NCBI GenBank assembly: GCA_030606485.1
Contig: JAUWGH010000005.1
Span: 74,129 to 138,128, forward strand
Direction of reading: 5' to 3'
DNA: 64,000 nucleotides
From: Promethearchaeota archaeon
Lineage (GTDB): Archaea > Asgardarchaeota > Lokiarchaeia > Sigyniarchaeales > SOKP01
Part shown: positions 8,367 to 17,252 of the stretch, one piece after another
How the letters are laid out: every line of letters begins with the position of its first letter
How positions within the stretch are numbered: position 1 is the first letter of the stretch
The notes under the pieces: model-generated
Databases searched by the model: none
What the model saw: the letters and a program-made list of their open reading frames with translations, nothing else
Told to the model about the DNA's origin: nothing
Program-made: the position numbers and the translations under genes

Positions 8367-9383
8367 TTATTTTTGTTTATCTAATATGATCTCTCTATAA
8401 TTAGAATTGTTTAAATTTTTCTTGATAATAATGTAAACACAGATGCCCAAAAAGAATATATCGAATGTAAATCCAATAAAAACCATTAAAGGACTTGTTA
8501 AAAATGCTACTATTAACACATCCGCCCAAAAAATTAGCATAATAATTGAGGGTAGAATTTTCCAGATTACATTTGAAGGTTTTTGTTTTGGAAATTTATT
8601 TGGAGCTTTTGATGAAATCATTATTAAGCCTATTAAAATAATTGTTAATAGGAGAGTTATAAGTAATCCAATTGTTCTTTCTGGTGTAATCTGCATATCA
8701 AGATAAACAGTTCCTCCATTTCTTATCATTGGACTGCTTAAAATTTCGCTAAAAATCCCAAGGATGAAACCAGTTAATTGTGTAGAAGCAAGTGTAGCCA
8801 ACACCCAAAACCCGGAAATAATTATTTTTTTCGAATCTTTAAAATGAGTAATTACAAGATCATAAAAAAAAAGAAACCAGAAGACAAGAAAAAACCATCC
8901 AAAATAATTTATAAGAGGCACTCCTAAGATATAAAAACTATATGTTTCCCATATCCACCATCCATTTTCAACCGCTACTGGATCCATAAAAAAGTCAAAA
9001 TTTACTGCAATATATGCAGCAAAAGCACTTCTAAAAAATGTTATTTTGAAAAATTTTTTATCTATTCCTCTCTCTAAATTACTCCCTATTCCCCATGCCG
9101 GAAAAGAACCTTGTCCATTACCAATAAGAATATGTGAAAAATATCCACAACAATACGTAATAATAAACCAACCCAAACAAACATCGAAGGGACATTTATA
9201 ATAAAATAATATGAGTTCTGTAGCTGGATAATAATAACCTCCAAAAATTGATGCAAAATTTTCTACAAAACCACTTACAACTATGGCTCCAAATAAAAAA
9301 ATTAAAGTTTTATAAACACCTCGAAATTTATAAGAATGGATTAACACCAAAATGGTTAAAGCATAGATGATAATTGTATTCAA
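8367..9383 (-). CDS. Polytopic membrane protein resembling the carotenoid biosynthesis (CruF/DUF422) family
   Basis: A 338-residue protein with about eight hydrophobic segments. The central motif FDFFMDPVAVENGWWIWE followed by YILGVPLINYFGWF resembles the DPVA...W.W...GVP..N..GW signature of CruF-type bisanhydrobacterioruberin hydratases (carotenoid biosynthesis protein family). No other carotenoid gene is in the window, so the substrate is open; a lipid or isoprenoid role is only an inference. It starts with TTG at 9383 with no clear Shine-Dalgarno site. It is separated from the cupin downstream by a short gap and is divergent from the cupin at 9599. Confidence 0.7.
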   Translation of the reverse strand: MNTIIIYALTILVLIHSYKFRGVYKTLIFLFGAIVVSGFVENFASIFGGYYYPATELILFYYKCPFDVCLGWFIITYCCGYFSHILIGNGQGSFPAWGIGSNLERGIDKKFFKITFFRSAFAAYIAVNFDFFMDPVAVENGWWIWETYSFYILGVPLINYFGWFFLVFWFLFFYDLVITHFKDSKKIIISGFWVLATLASTQLTGFILGIFSEILSSPMIRNGGTVYLDMQITPERTIGLLITLLLTIILIGLIMISSKAPNKFPKQKPSNVIWKILPSIIMLIFWADVLIVAFLTSPLMVFIGFTFDIFFLGICVYIIIKKNLNNSNYREIILDKQK

Positions 9384-9598
9384 AATAACTGTGCTTGAAA
9401 TAGAATTCCCACCTTTTTTCTAATTAATTAAATTTCTATAATTTATTTTTTCTCATTTACTATTTATAAGTTTATAAAATATAGATGTGCCTTTTTTATA
9501 TTTGCAATAAAGTTCATTTATAGCTAAAAAAAATCATTAGGATTTCAATTTAAATCAAATTAAAATTATTTAATGTGAAAGAATTATTTTAAATTATT

Positions 9599-9952
9599 AT
9601 GTTAAAAAAAAATTACAAAGACGTAGATAATATTCCCGTAGCTTTAGAGAATACTAAAGATGCTTATGTAAGGTGGCTGATTGATGAAAGTGATGGAGCT
9701 AAATATTATGCTATGAGGCGATTTGAAGTAAAACTAAAAGGTAGTATTCCGCTTCATGAACACCCCGAAGATCATGAAATTTATATTTTAAAAGGTAATG
9801 CAAGCTTTTATAATGACGCTGGACAAGAGGAATTAGTAAATGAAGGAGATGTGTTGTACATACCTCCCAATGAAAAACATGGAATAAAAAACTTAGGACA
9901 AGATGATTTAATTTTTATTTGTATTGTACCAATTTTTAAAAATAAAGACTAA
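9599..9952 (+). CDS. Cupin domain protein
   Basis: A 117-residue single-domain cupin. Motif 1 is seen as HEHPEDHEIYILKGNA (His, His, Glu ligand set) and motif 2 as EGDVLYIPPNEKHGIKN (His ligand), so a metal-bound beta-barrel is expected. The substrate is unknown; such small cupins act as dioxygenases, isomerases or sensors. The stop overlaps the end of the convergent thiC gene by 4 bases. An upstream gap of about 215 AT-rich bases should contain its promoter. Confidence 0.85.
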   Translation: MLKKNYKDVDNIPVALENTKDAYVRWLIDESDGAKYYAMRRFEVKLKGSIPLHEHPEDHEIYILKGNASFYNDAGQEELVNEGDVLYIPPNEKHGIKNLGQDDLIFICIVPIFKNKD

Positions 9953-11262
9953 TCCTTTTTCTTTTTAGATTTGCTTAAAGCTTCCTCTAATATTTTTATA
10001 GAACAAAATTCTCCACACATTGAACAAGGTTCATTATCAATTTCAGTTCCTGCTCTATAATGAATTTTTTTAGCAGTTTCTGGATCAATTGCTAATTTTA
10101 TCATTTCTTTCCAATTTAAATCTTTCCGGGCTTTATCCATTTTTTCATCCCACCAGCTAGCTCGTTTTCCATATCTCGCAATATTTACGGCATGTGCTGC
10201 AATTTTTGATGAAATAACACCTCGTTTAACCTCATCAATATTTGGAAGGCCCAAATGTTCTGATGGAGTAACATAACATAAATAATCAGCTCCAGCTAAT
10301 CCAGCAATGGTTCCACCAATTGCACTTACAATATCATCATATCCCGGAGCAATATCGGTAACTAAAGGTCCCAAAACATAAAAGGGGGCTTCATTACATA
10401 TCGATTTTTGGAGTTTTACATTCCGTTCAATCTCATGAGCCGGAATATGACCAGGACCTTCAACCATAACTTGCACATTATTATCCCAGCATCTTTTAAC
10501 CAATTTTGAAATAATTAATAATTCTTGTATTTGGGAATAGTCAGTCGAATCAAAAATACTTCCAGGTCTGCAACCATCTCCTAAAGATAATGAAAAATCA
10601 AATTCTTTTGCCATCTCAAGCAAATAATCGAAATTTTTATAATATGGGTTTTCTAAATTATGATGAATTATCCAAGCAGCTAAAAAGGTGCCTCCTCTTG
10701 AAACAATGCCCATCATTCTCGGATGATCTTTTAGATACTCCACAATTTCTTTAGTTACGCCAGCATGAATTGTAAAGAAATCTACACCTTCTTTTGCTTG
10801 TTCTTCCACTACATTAAACATATCATCTTCTGTCATATCTATAATTGCTCCATCTCTTTCCAAACTTCTTAACGCTACTTGGTATATTGGGACTGTTCCG
10901 ATGGGGACTTTTATTATCCTTAAAATGTTTCTTCTAATGGTTTTTAAATCTTGCTCAGTAACACCTGTACTCAAATCCATCACAGTATCTGCCCCATATT
11001 TTACAGCTATTTTCGCTTTATCTAATTCATTATCGATATTACAAATAGTTTTACTTGAACCAATATTTGCATTAATTTTAACTAATAAACCCTTTCCAAT
11101 CCCAATTGGCTCAATCTCTCGCACATTAGACTTTGGTATGATAATCCGACCGGTTTCTAATCCTTTTCTGACAAATTCAACATCTACTCCTTCTTTCTGA
11201 GCGACTATTTTCATTTCTTCGGAAATCTTTCCTTGCTTTGCTATATCTACTTGTGTTGTCAT
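9949..11262 (-). CDS. thiC: Phosphomethylpyrimidine synthase ThiC
   Basis: A 437-residue radical SAM enzyme that converts aminoimidazole ribotide to HMP-P in thiamine synthesis. Visible family motifs: GLLVKINANIGSS, GADTVMDLSTG, VPIGTVPIYQV, SLGDGCRPGSIFDSTD, MVEGPGHIPAHEIE, PFYVLGPLVTDIAPGYD and GADYLCYVTPSEHLGLP. The C-terminal cluster motif CSMCGEFC provides the [4Fe-4S] ligands. Length is normal for archaeal ThiC. No TPP-riboswitch core was seen upstream. It works with ThiDN at 3392-4804. Confidence 0.97.
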   Translation of the reverse strand: MTTQVDIAKQGKISEEMKIVAQKEGVDVEFVRKGLETGRIIIPKSNVREIEPIGIGKGLLVKINANIGSSKTICNIDNELDKAKIAVKYGADTVMDLSTGVTEQDLKTIRRNILRIIKVPIGTVPIYQVALRSLERDGAIIDMTEDDMFNVVEEQAKEGVDFFTIHAGVTKEIVEYLKDHPRMMGIVSRGGTFLAAWIIHHNLENPYYKNFDYLLEMAKEFDFSLSLGDGCRPGSIFDSTDYSQIQELLIISKLVKRCWDNNVQVMVEGPGHIPAHEIERNVKLQKSICNEAPFYVLGPLVTDIAPGYDDIVSAIGGTIAGLAGADYLCYVTPSEHLGLPNIDEVKRGVISSKIAAHAVNIARYGKRASWWDEKMDKARKDLNWKEMIKLAIDPETAKKIHYRAGTEIDNEPCSMCGEFCSIKILEEALSKSKKKKD

Positions 11263-11613
11263 AAAAAATCTTTAAAGAGTGCTATTATAATGTAATAAAT
11301 TAAACAATTCTTAAGAATATAAATATAAATAAGGATATTTGATTATTATTCTTATTTTTTATTAAAATGCAATTCCTTTTTTAATTTTCATAAAAAAAAA
11401 TAATCTCTATTTGAGAATATTTAAAATTTTTAATAATTGGAATTTTATTTTCAAAATAATACAATAAGTTGCAGTTAAAGCAGAAATTCAACTCATCCAT
11501 CTATAAAGTTCTTAATCTTCTTTTGAAGAATTGCATAAGAATAGTTGCAAAAAAAATCAAATTAAACCAGACAAAAAAAAAAAAGAATTTGAAAGATTTT
11601 TGTTGTTTTTTAA
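11263..11613. other. Intergenic region with no recognised gene
   Basis: About 350 bases of AT-rich DNA with poly-A/T runs between thiC and the next minus-strand gene. I see no convincing gene, tRNA, riboswitch or strong hairpin; a plus-strand frame from 11469 is an out-of-frame shadow running into the next gene. Confidence 0.5.
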
Positions 11614-11934
11614 CTACTCGGGTATTTCTAATCCTGCTATTCCTACGGCTTCTTCGAATGTACTCCAAACTTCAAATGAAAATTCAAATCCCTCTATGTC
11701 CATGTACTGAAGGTTATCCTTTTGTCGATTTTTTAAAACTTCTTCAAGTTTCCCCTCTTTTACAATTATAATGTTTAAAACTCTTATTCCATCTGTAGTT
11801 ACTTTTACAGGCGATGCAACGTTTTCTCCGAGAGATTCATCCACGGGATATTTTTTTCTTACTTGAAGAAATCTTTTCGTAATTTCATTTTGTTTGTGAC
11901 TCGGATATGCAAAAGTTGTAATAACAATTGGCAT
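11614..11934 (-). CDS. Small protein of unknown function (ferredoxin-like fold possible)
   Basis: A 106-residue protein starting MPIVITTFAYPSHKQNEIT. I do not recognise a family. The alternation of strand- and helix-like segments (VITTFAYPS, VKVTTDGIRVLNIIIV, FEFSFEVWSTFEEAVGI) is compatible with a dimeric alpha-beta barrel, as in GYD/antibiotic-monooxygenase-like proteins, and its N-terminus resembles the GYD-like protein at 16225-16518. ATG 11934 is preferred over the upstream frame start at 11949 because GAGG (11944-11947) precedes it. It stands alone between two AT-rich gaps. Confidence 0.7.
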   Translation of the reverse strand: MPIVITTFAYPSHKQNEITKRFLQVRKKYPVDESLGENVASPVKVTTDGIRVLNIIIVKEGKLEEVLKNRQKDNLQYMDIEGFEFSFEVWSTFEEAVGIAGLEIPE

Positions 11935-12134
11935 TTTATTTAACCTCATTTAATAATTTTTTTTAATAATTTAGATTCTACCAGATCGATAATTCGATAT
12001 TTTCGTATTTAAATTTTTACATATTTATAAAAAAAATTATAGCTTTCAAATAAAAATCAGAAGAAATTTTCCAAAAAAGAAGTATTCTCTATTTCAAAAA
12101 TAGTATACTTAATCTTTTTTTTCCACATACTTAC

Positions 12135-12617
12135 TTAGTCGAACCCAATTTTTAACTGTTTTAAAAGTTCGATTAAAGAATCAGTCAATTGATATTTATT
12201 CAATTCCTCAAATGGAACAAATTTAGCTTCTAAAGCGTCAGAAGATGCTTTTGGAGGTTGAGAAAAATCTCCCTCAACTTGTTCGACAAAATAATTGATT
12301 AGTACATAATGATATTCTATTCTGTTATTCTCATCATACATTATTTTATCTATTATACCTGCTAATTTTGCTACTTTTACTTTATAACCTGTTTCTTCGA
12401 AGCCTTCTCTTTCAGCCGCTTGTCGAGTTCTTTCTCCTAACTCTAAATGACCTCCGGGAATGCTCCAATATCCTGCATCAGGATCAAACTTTCTATTAAC
12501 TAATAATAAATTATCATCCCTAACTAAGAGAATTCCTACGCCAATATGAGGCCTAACCGGATATTTCCGTGTATCATATGCTGTTAATTTTTTTCTCTTT
12601 CTCACAGTATTTTTCAC
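12135..12617 (-). CDS. Nudix hydrolase
   Basis: A 160-residue Nudix protein. The full Nudix box is present as G-x5-E-x7-REGFEETGY (GHLELGE...), which binds Mg2+ and hydrolyses nucleoside diphosphate-linked substrates. Before it come VGILLVRDDNLLLVNRK and GYWSIPGGH, typical of ADP-ribose or (d)NTP pyrophosphatases. The specific substrate cannot be read. It uses a GTG start at 12617, and the first 20 residues are Lys/Arg-rich. It is divergent from the unknown gene at 12738. Confidence 0.9.
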   Translation of the reverse strand: MKNTVRKRKKLTAYDTRKYPVRPHIGVGILLVRDDNLLLVNRKFDPDAGYWSIPGGHLELGERTRQAAEREGFEETGYKVKVAKLAGIIDKIMYDENNRIEYHYVLINYFVEQVEGDFSQPPKASSDALEAKFVPFEELNKYQLTDSLIELLKQLKIGFD

Positions 12618-12737
12618 TTTTGTGATTCTTTTATATTTGAAGAATTTATAAATGGGAATTGAGTAGTGAAAATTTTAATTTTAAAAACAAATTACTATTG
12701 TAACTAAACCAATCGTAAATTAATTTTTTTGTTTAAT

Positions 12738-13889
12738 ATGGAAAAATCCGATTATATTTATATGATAAAAGATAATGTATTGGTTCTAGGTATTCAATTA
12801 CCAGATCACCTACAAGGGGAGAATCTTGAAAAATATTTAACCACACTTCCCCTTGATACATTAGAACATATTGCAGGTTTTGATAAAAAATTTTTGGAAT
12901 TCTTTTTTCATAAATTAAAAGGGATATCTAACCAAGATTTTACTAATTTTTTAAATAAATTAAACAAAATTTCTTATCTTGTAGGTCCATTAGGTGAATT
13001 ATCATATTTAACCGAAGAACAAATCAAATACATTCTTGAAAAAATTGAAGATTTAAATATGGAAGATATTGTTTCCGAAAAAATAAATCAAATTGCAGAT
13101 GAATTCTTGGAGAAAGAATTTGGAGGTTCTCTTAATCAGCAACAGATTTCTTTTGATAATACATTACAAAATATTAGATTTTATCTTAGAGAAATGGGAT
13201 ACACACATGAAGAAATAGAACAAAGAATTAAAGAAGCAGGAGAAGATACAAAAAAATTGGATACATTATTTTCATTACCAGAAAAAACCATTTATACTCA
13301 TCCTCAACAACCTCAAAGAACACCTCAAGGTGAAACAATAGGACAAGGTTTATCTGAAACTGTAGAGAATGGAGACGCATCAGAATTTTCCCCTCAAGAT
13401 CTACGAAGGCAAGTTCCCGAAATTTCTGCAGAGCGAGCAAGAAAAGTAGAGGAAATAATGAAATTAATTAAAGAAAAGACTAAAGATTCACTTACCGAAG
13501 ATCAAGAAGCTATATTTCTCGAAATACACCCCGATAGATTAAATCGTATTAATAATATTTTAAAAAATTTTAATCGAAAGAGTAAAAAATTCAATTTATT
13601 ATTAGAATGGTTTAAATTATCCCATTATTTAGAGAGCATTGAATGTAAAGTTGAGCATTGGCAAGTCTCAAGTAGGGCTACCAGATCCCAAGTTGGTGTA
13701 TATACTGCAGGAATTCCATTTGCTCGTTATGATCGTATTGTAGTAGATTTTTCAGAAAGAAAGCTAGAAAAGGTTATTAATATTGCAAAAAGAATTCTCG
13801 CTAATCCAACTAAGGAGAGAATTCAAAAACTTGGTCAAGACCTTACGTCTGAAACAGGATTCGATGAACACTTATATTTTACAGATTAA
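12738..13889 (+). CDS. Unknown acidic helical protein with Pro/Gln-rich linker
   Basis: A 383-residue protein I do not recognise. An N-terminal half (1-150) is rich in predicted helices. A low-complexity linker follows (about 180-220: HPQQPQRTPQGET, then acidic residues). A C-terminal region contains LEIHPDRLNRINNILKNF and IECKVEHWQVSSRATRSQ. Cys is almost absent; there is no signal peptide or membrane segment. It is probably an Asgard-restricted cytosolic protein. ATG 12738 is chosen; a TTG at 12729 would add three residues. It stands alone before the helicase gene. Confidence 0.75.
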   Translation: MEKSDYIYMIKDNVLVLGIQLPDHLQGENLEKYLTTLPLDTLEHIAGFDKKFLEFFFHKLKGISNQDFTNFLNKLNKISYLVGPLGELSYLTEEQIKYILEKIEDLNMEDIVSEKINQIADEFLEKEFGGSLNQQQISFDNTLQNIRFYLREMGYTHEEIEQRIKEAGEDTKKLDTLFSLPEKTIYTHPQQPQRTPQGETIGQGLSETVENGDASEFSPQDLRRQVPEISAERARKVEEIMKLIKEKTKDSLTEDQEAIFLEIHPDRLNRINNILKNFNRKSKKFNLLLEWFKLSHYLESIECKVEHWQVSSRATRSQVGVYTAGIPFARYDRIVVDFSERKLEKVINIAKRILANPTKERIQKLGQDLTSETGFDEHLYFTD

Positions 13890-14118
13890 TTGATTAAATT
13901 TTTCAATAAAAACCTTTTTTTTTATCTTTGTTAATTAAATTTTATTTTATTAGTAGCGAGGAAAAAAATATAATTTTTAAAAAATCAAAAAATTCAATTA
14001 GCAGAGCAAAAATTTCCTTAAACTTTCCCTAAAATTGAATTTGCAAGAGTTTAATAATTATGAAATATTTGTTTCTTTAACAAATGATGAAAAAAGCAAA
14101 CTTAGTAAGTGAATTTCA

Positions 14119-15267
14119 GTGAATTTCGAAGAATTAGACATTAGCGTAGGACGCATTAATGCTTTAAAAAACAATATGAATATTACATCACCAACACCAG
14201 TTCAAGAAAAAGCTATTCCTTTAATTCTAAAGAATCATAATATCATGGCTCAAGCCAAGACTGGAACGGGAAAGACCTTAGCATATATTATTCCAATTGT
14301 GGAAAAATTAAAGTTTCACAATATTGAATGTCTTGTTTTAGTTCCTACACGCGAACTTGCAAAACAAGTTTATGAAGTAATAAATGATTTGAGAGATAAT
14401 AGAATAAAATCTTTACCAATATATGGTGGAGTTTCAATAAATAATCAGATTAGAAAGTTGGAGCAGGGTATTCATATAATCATTGCAACACCCGGAAGAC
14501 TCATTGATCTCTACAAAAGAGGTAAACTTAATTTTAACTATATTAGATTTGTGGTTTTAGATGAAGGAGACAGGCTTTGGGATATGGGGTTTGCCCCAGA
14601 CATAAAATACATCTTAAGCTTAATTAAAACTAAATATCAATTTATGTTATTCTCAGCCACATTAGATTATGATATAAGAGAATTAGTTAAAAAATATACA
14701 AGAAATAAATTTACATTTCTTAATTTAAGTAGAGATGACCTAACTGTAAGAAGTACCAGACAATATTTTTATTTGATTGATTTATTTGAACAAAAATTTG
14801 GCACTTTTCTTCAAATTTTAAAAAAAGAAAACCCCCAAAATGTTCTTTTATTTGTCAATACAAAAAAAACAGCATCTTGGCTGTTTAATAAATTAACTAG
14901 AAAGAAAACATGGTATAGAATTGGATTATTATCCGGTGATTTATCCCAATTTCAGCGAGAAAAAATCTTAAAAGAATTTAAAACTCATAAGATTAATATG
15001 CTCATCGCTACTGATGTGGCTGCAAGGGGTTTAGATATTGAAAATATTTCTCATGTTATTAATTATGATCTTCCCAAATTCTCAGAAAATTATGTACATC
15101 GAATAGGTAGAACATCTCGAATGAGTAAAAAAGGAACAGCAATTACCCTCTGTTTAAAGGACGAATATGAGTATTTATGTAGAATAGAAGGACTTATTAA
15201 TAAAGAAATTAAACGAAGATATCTAAAAGAGCAGGCACAAGCAAGAAATCGATTTCCTTTTTATTAA
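14119..15267 (+). CDS. DEAD-box family RNA helicase (DEGD variant)
   Basis: A 382-residue superfamily 2 helicase core with both RecA domains and almost no extension. Motifs: Q-motif (SPTPVQEKAIP), motif I AKTGTGKT (46-53), Ia PTRELAK, Ib TPGRL, motif II DEGD (148-151) where DEAD is usual, motif III SAT (179-181), motif V IATDVAARGLDI, motif VI HRIGRTSR. The A-to-G change in motif II keeps the two metal/ATP-binding acids, so activity is likely. It starts with GTG at 14119. RNA remodelling, cold adaptation or ribosome assembly are the usual roles. Confidence 0.93.
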   Translation: MNFEELDISVGRINALKNNMNITSPTPVQEKAIPLILKNHNIMAQAKTGTGKTLAYIIPIVEKLKFHNIECLVLVPTRELAKQVYEVINDLRDNRIKSLPIYGGVSINNQIRKLEQGIHIIIATPGRLIDLYKRGKLNFNYIRFVVLDEGDRLWDMGFAPDIKYILSLIKTKYQFMLFSATLDYDIRELVKKYTRNKFTFLNLSRDDLTVRSTRQYFYLIDLFEQKFGTFLQILKKENPQNVLLFVNTKKTASWLFNKLTRKKTWYRIGLLSGDLSQFQREKILKEFKTHKINMLIATDVAARGLDIENISHVINYDLPKFSENYVHRIGRTSRMSKKGTAITLCLKDEYEYLCRIEGLINKEIKRRYLKEQAQARNRFPFY

Positions 15268-15311
15268 ATTCAATCCAATATGTTTTTAAATTAAATTACT
15301 ACTTTCTCCCC

Positions 15312-16076
15312 TTATAATAGTGATAAACTCAATGCCATTATAAACATTCCTATAATAAGCCCTAGAATTGAAAGATGTTCTTTACCAAACGAACGAGATA
15401 CGGGTAATAATTCATCCAATGAAATAAACACCATAAATCCTCCCACAATAGATAACATTATTCCCAATACAAAATCATTCAAAAAAGGCAAGAGTATTAA
15501 TCCCGCAATTAGAGCACCTATAGGTTCACTAACTCCTGATAAAAAGGACCATAAAAAAGCTTTTTTACTGCTTTTTGTTGATTGATAAACAGGAACCGCC
15601 ACTGCTATCCCCTCTGGTATATTATGAAGCGCAATAGCTACCATCAATAAAAACCCTAATTCGACATCTTTTAATGTACCTGCAAATGTAGCCATACCTT
15701 CCGGAAAATTATGAATAAATACCCCTAATGCAATTAATAATGAAGTTTTTTCTAATTTAGGTTCTTTTTTTTCATTTTGCTCTTTTTTACGAGAATCTTC
15801 AAATTCGTATTTATGTGAAATCCCCAAATCAACTGCAAACATAATTATCATTCCAATAAAAAACCATAGATGTCCATTAAAAAATCCTAAGGATTCTATA
15901 CCTTGCTGTAATAATTCAACAAAAGATATAAGAATCATAACTCCAGCAGAAAAGCCCATGGAGATTGAAATATATTTTGGACCGGGTTCCTTAAAAAATA
16001 ATGCGATTACACTACCAATTGTGGTTGATAAGCCAGCAACAGTTGTTAATATTAGAGCAAATATGAAATTTTCCAC
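15312..16076 (-). CDS. ZIP family divalent metal transporter
   Basis: A 254-residue membrane protein with about eight hydrophobic segments. The two signature metal-site helices are HNFPEGMATF and HNIPEGIAVAVP, and the N-terminal SAGVMILISFVELL matches the ZupT/ZIP subgroup. A charged cytosolic loop (about 85-110, rich in Lys/Glu) separates TM3 and TM4; it is not His-rich as in some ZIP proteins. It is expected to import Zn2+ or Fe2+. It starts with GTG at 16076 and is convergent with the helicase gene. Confidence 0.92.
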   Translation of the reverse strand: MENFIFALILTTVAGLSTTIGSVIALFFKEPGPKYISISMGFSAGVMILISFVELLQQGIESLGFFNGHLWFFIGMIIMFAVDLGISHKYEFEDSRKKEQNEKKEPKLEKTSLLIALGVFIHNFPEGMATFAGTLKDVELGFLLMVAIALHNIPEGIAVAVPVYQSTKSSKKAFLWSFLSGVSEPIGALIAGLILLPFLNDFVLGIMLSIVGGFMVFISLDELLPVSRSFGKEHLSILGLIIGMFIMALSLSLL

Positions 16077-16224
16077 TTTACAAAAAAACTCGCTTTGATT
16101 ATTTCAAATTAAAACCAATTAATTTTTAAAAATGAAAATATGAATTAAAACTAATTTAAATTAGTTAAATTTTTTTGAGATGTAGATTTATTCCTAAACA
16201 CATTCGTGCTATTATGTGCTGTTT

Positions 16225-16518
16225 TTATTTTAGGTCCTCAGCTAAATCAAGAAATTCTGTGTATGGAATGGCTGTCCAGCTTTCTGCGAAGGTAGCTCCC
16301 GCAGAACGGGAAAGTAACGAAACTTTTGCAGCTTCTTTTTCATTTTTCACTTCAAAAATATCAAGAAAGTCATAAGGACCTAATATGGCATAGTGTGCAA
16401 TCCATTTAATATCTGGAACTTTTTCTCTAACTAGCTTTAACCACTTTTCACCCTGTTCTTTCCTTTTCTTAACTAGGTCAGGATGTTGAAGTTTGGTTGC
16501 AAGTATGTATATAGGCAT
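16225..16518 (-). CDS. GYD domain protein
   Basis: A 97-residue protein of the GYD family: MPIYILATKL at the start, KLVREKVPDIKWIAHYAILGP (GYD region, here GPYDFLDIFE), and EAAKVSLLSRSAGATFAES at the end. GYD proteins are small dimeric alpha-beta barrels of unknown function, often near thioredoxin or redox genes. Length is normal. The thioredoxin gene lies 264 bases away, divergently oriented. Confidence 0.88.
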   Translation of the reverse strand: MPIYILATKLQHPDLVKKRKEQGEKWLKLVREKVPDIKWIAHYAILGPYDFLDIFEVKNEKEAAKVSLLSRSAGATFAESWTAIPYTEFLDLAEDLK

Positions 16519-16782
16519 AATATATTTATGGGCAAGATTACACTTTAAATCTTATGATTACATTTTAAACCTTACAAATAATTATCGTTATTCCTTTGAT
16601 AAAGGTATTAAAATTATTGAATATGAGTTAAAAAATTAGGAAAATAGTTATCTAAAATATATCGCCTTAAATATATTAAAAAAATTCACTTAAAAGAATT
16701 AATTTTTATTAAAATTAATTTTAAATAAAATTGATAATTAAAGTAAATAATTGCAAGAAAAATAAACTTCAGAGAATAAGAA

Positions 16783-17181
16783 ATGGATAAAGAATTAGAT
16801 GATATTCGTAAAAAGAAGGAAGAACTATTAAAAAAAATGCTTGAAATGCCAAATGACGTTTTACATCTTAAAAATTATCAAGAATTATCCAATGTGATAA
16901 ACCAATATCCTAACAAAATTGTTATTATTGATTGTTCTGCTGTCTGGTGTGGTCCATGCAAATGGTTTTCCCCAATATTTGAACAACTTCAAAAAGAACT
17001 TAAAATGGATTTCATTTTTACGAAAGTTGATGTCGATGAGGCTCGAGATATTGCGATAAATTTTGGAATTCGAGCAGTTCCCACGACATTATTCATAAAG
17101 GCCGGAAATATAATTAAAAAAATTGAAGGTGCAATGAAGTACGAACAAATGAAACCTATTCTTTTACAATTAAAAGCATAA
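16783..17181 (+). CDS. Thioredoxin
   Basis: A 132-residue thioredoxin with the classic active site WCGPC (W55-C59) and the cis-Pro loop VPTTLF. The N-terminal 35 residues form a charged helix not found in minimal thioredoxins (usual length about 105). There is no signal peptide, so it is a cytosolic dithiol reductant. No thioredoxin reductase is in the window. The following gene is 71 bases downstream on the same strand but functionally unrelated. Confidence 0.95.
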   Translation: MDKELDDIRKKKEELLKKMLEMPNDVLHLKNYQELSNVINQYPNKIVIIDCSAVWCGPCKWFSPIFEQLQKELKMDFIFTKVDVDEARDIAINFGIRAVPTTLFIKAGNIIKKIEGAMKYEQMKPILLQLKA

Positions 17182-17252
17182 ATCATTTTATATTGCTTTT
17201 CTTTTTCTTTCATTCTCAAATTTTTTAAAATTGATTTCTCTATTATTATCTA

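Noticed and set aside
11263-11468. TPP riboswitch upstream of thiC
   Set aside because: No CTGAGA-type core or matching stem was found on the minus strand, and the region is low-complexity AT.
11469-11771. Plus-strand 100-residue frame
   Set aside because: Low-complexity Lys/Leu sequence that overlaps the minus-strand gene 11614-11934 with its Shine-Dalgarno site; a shadow.
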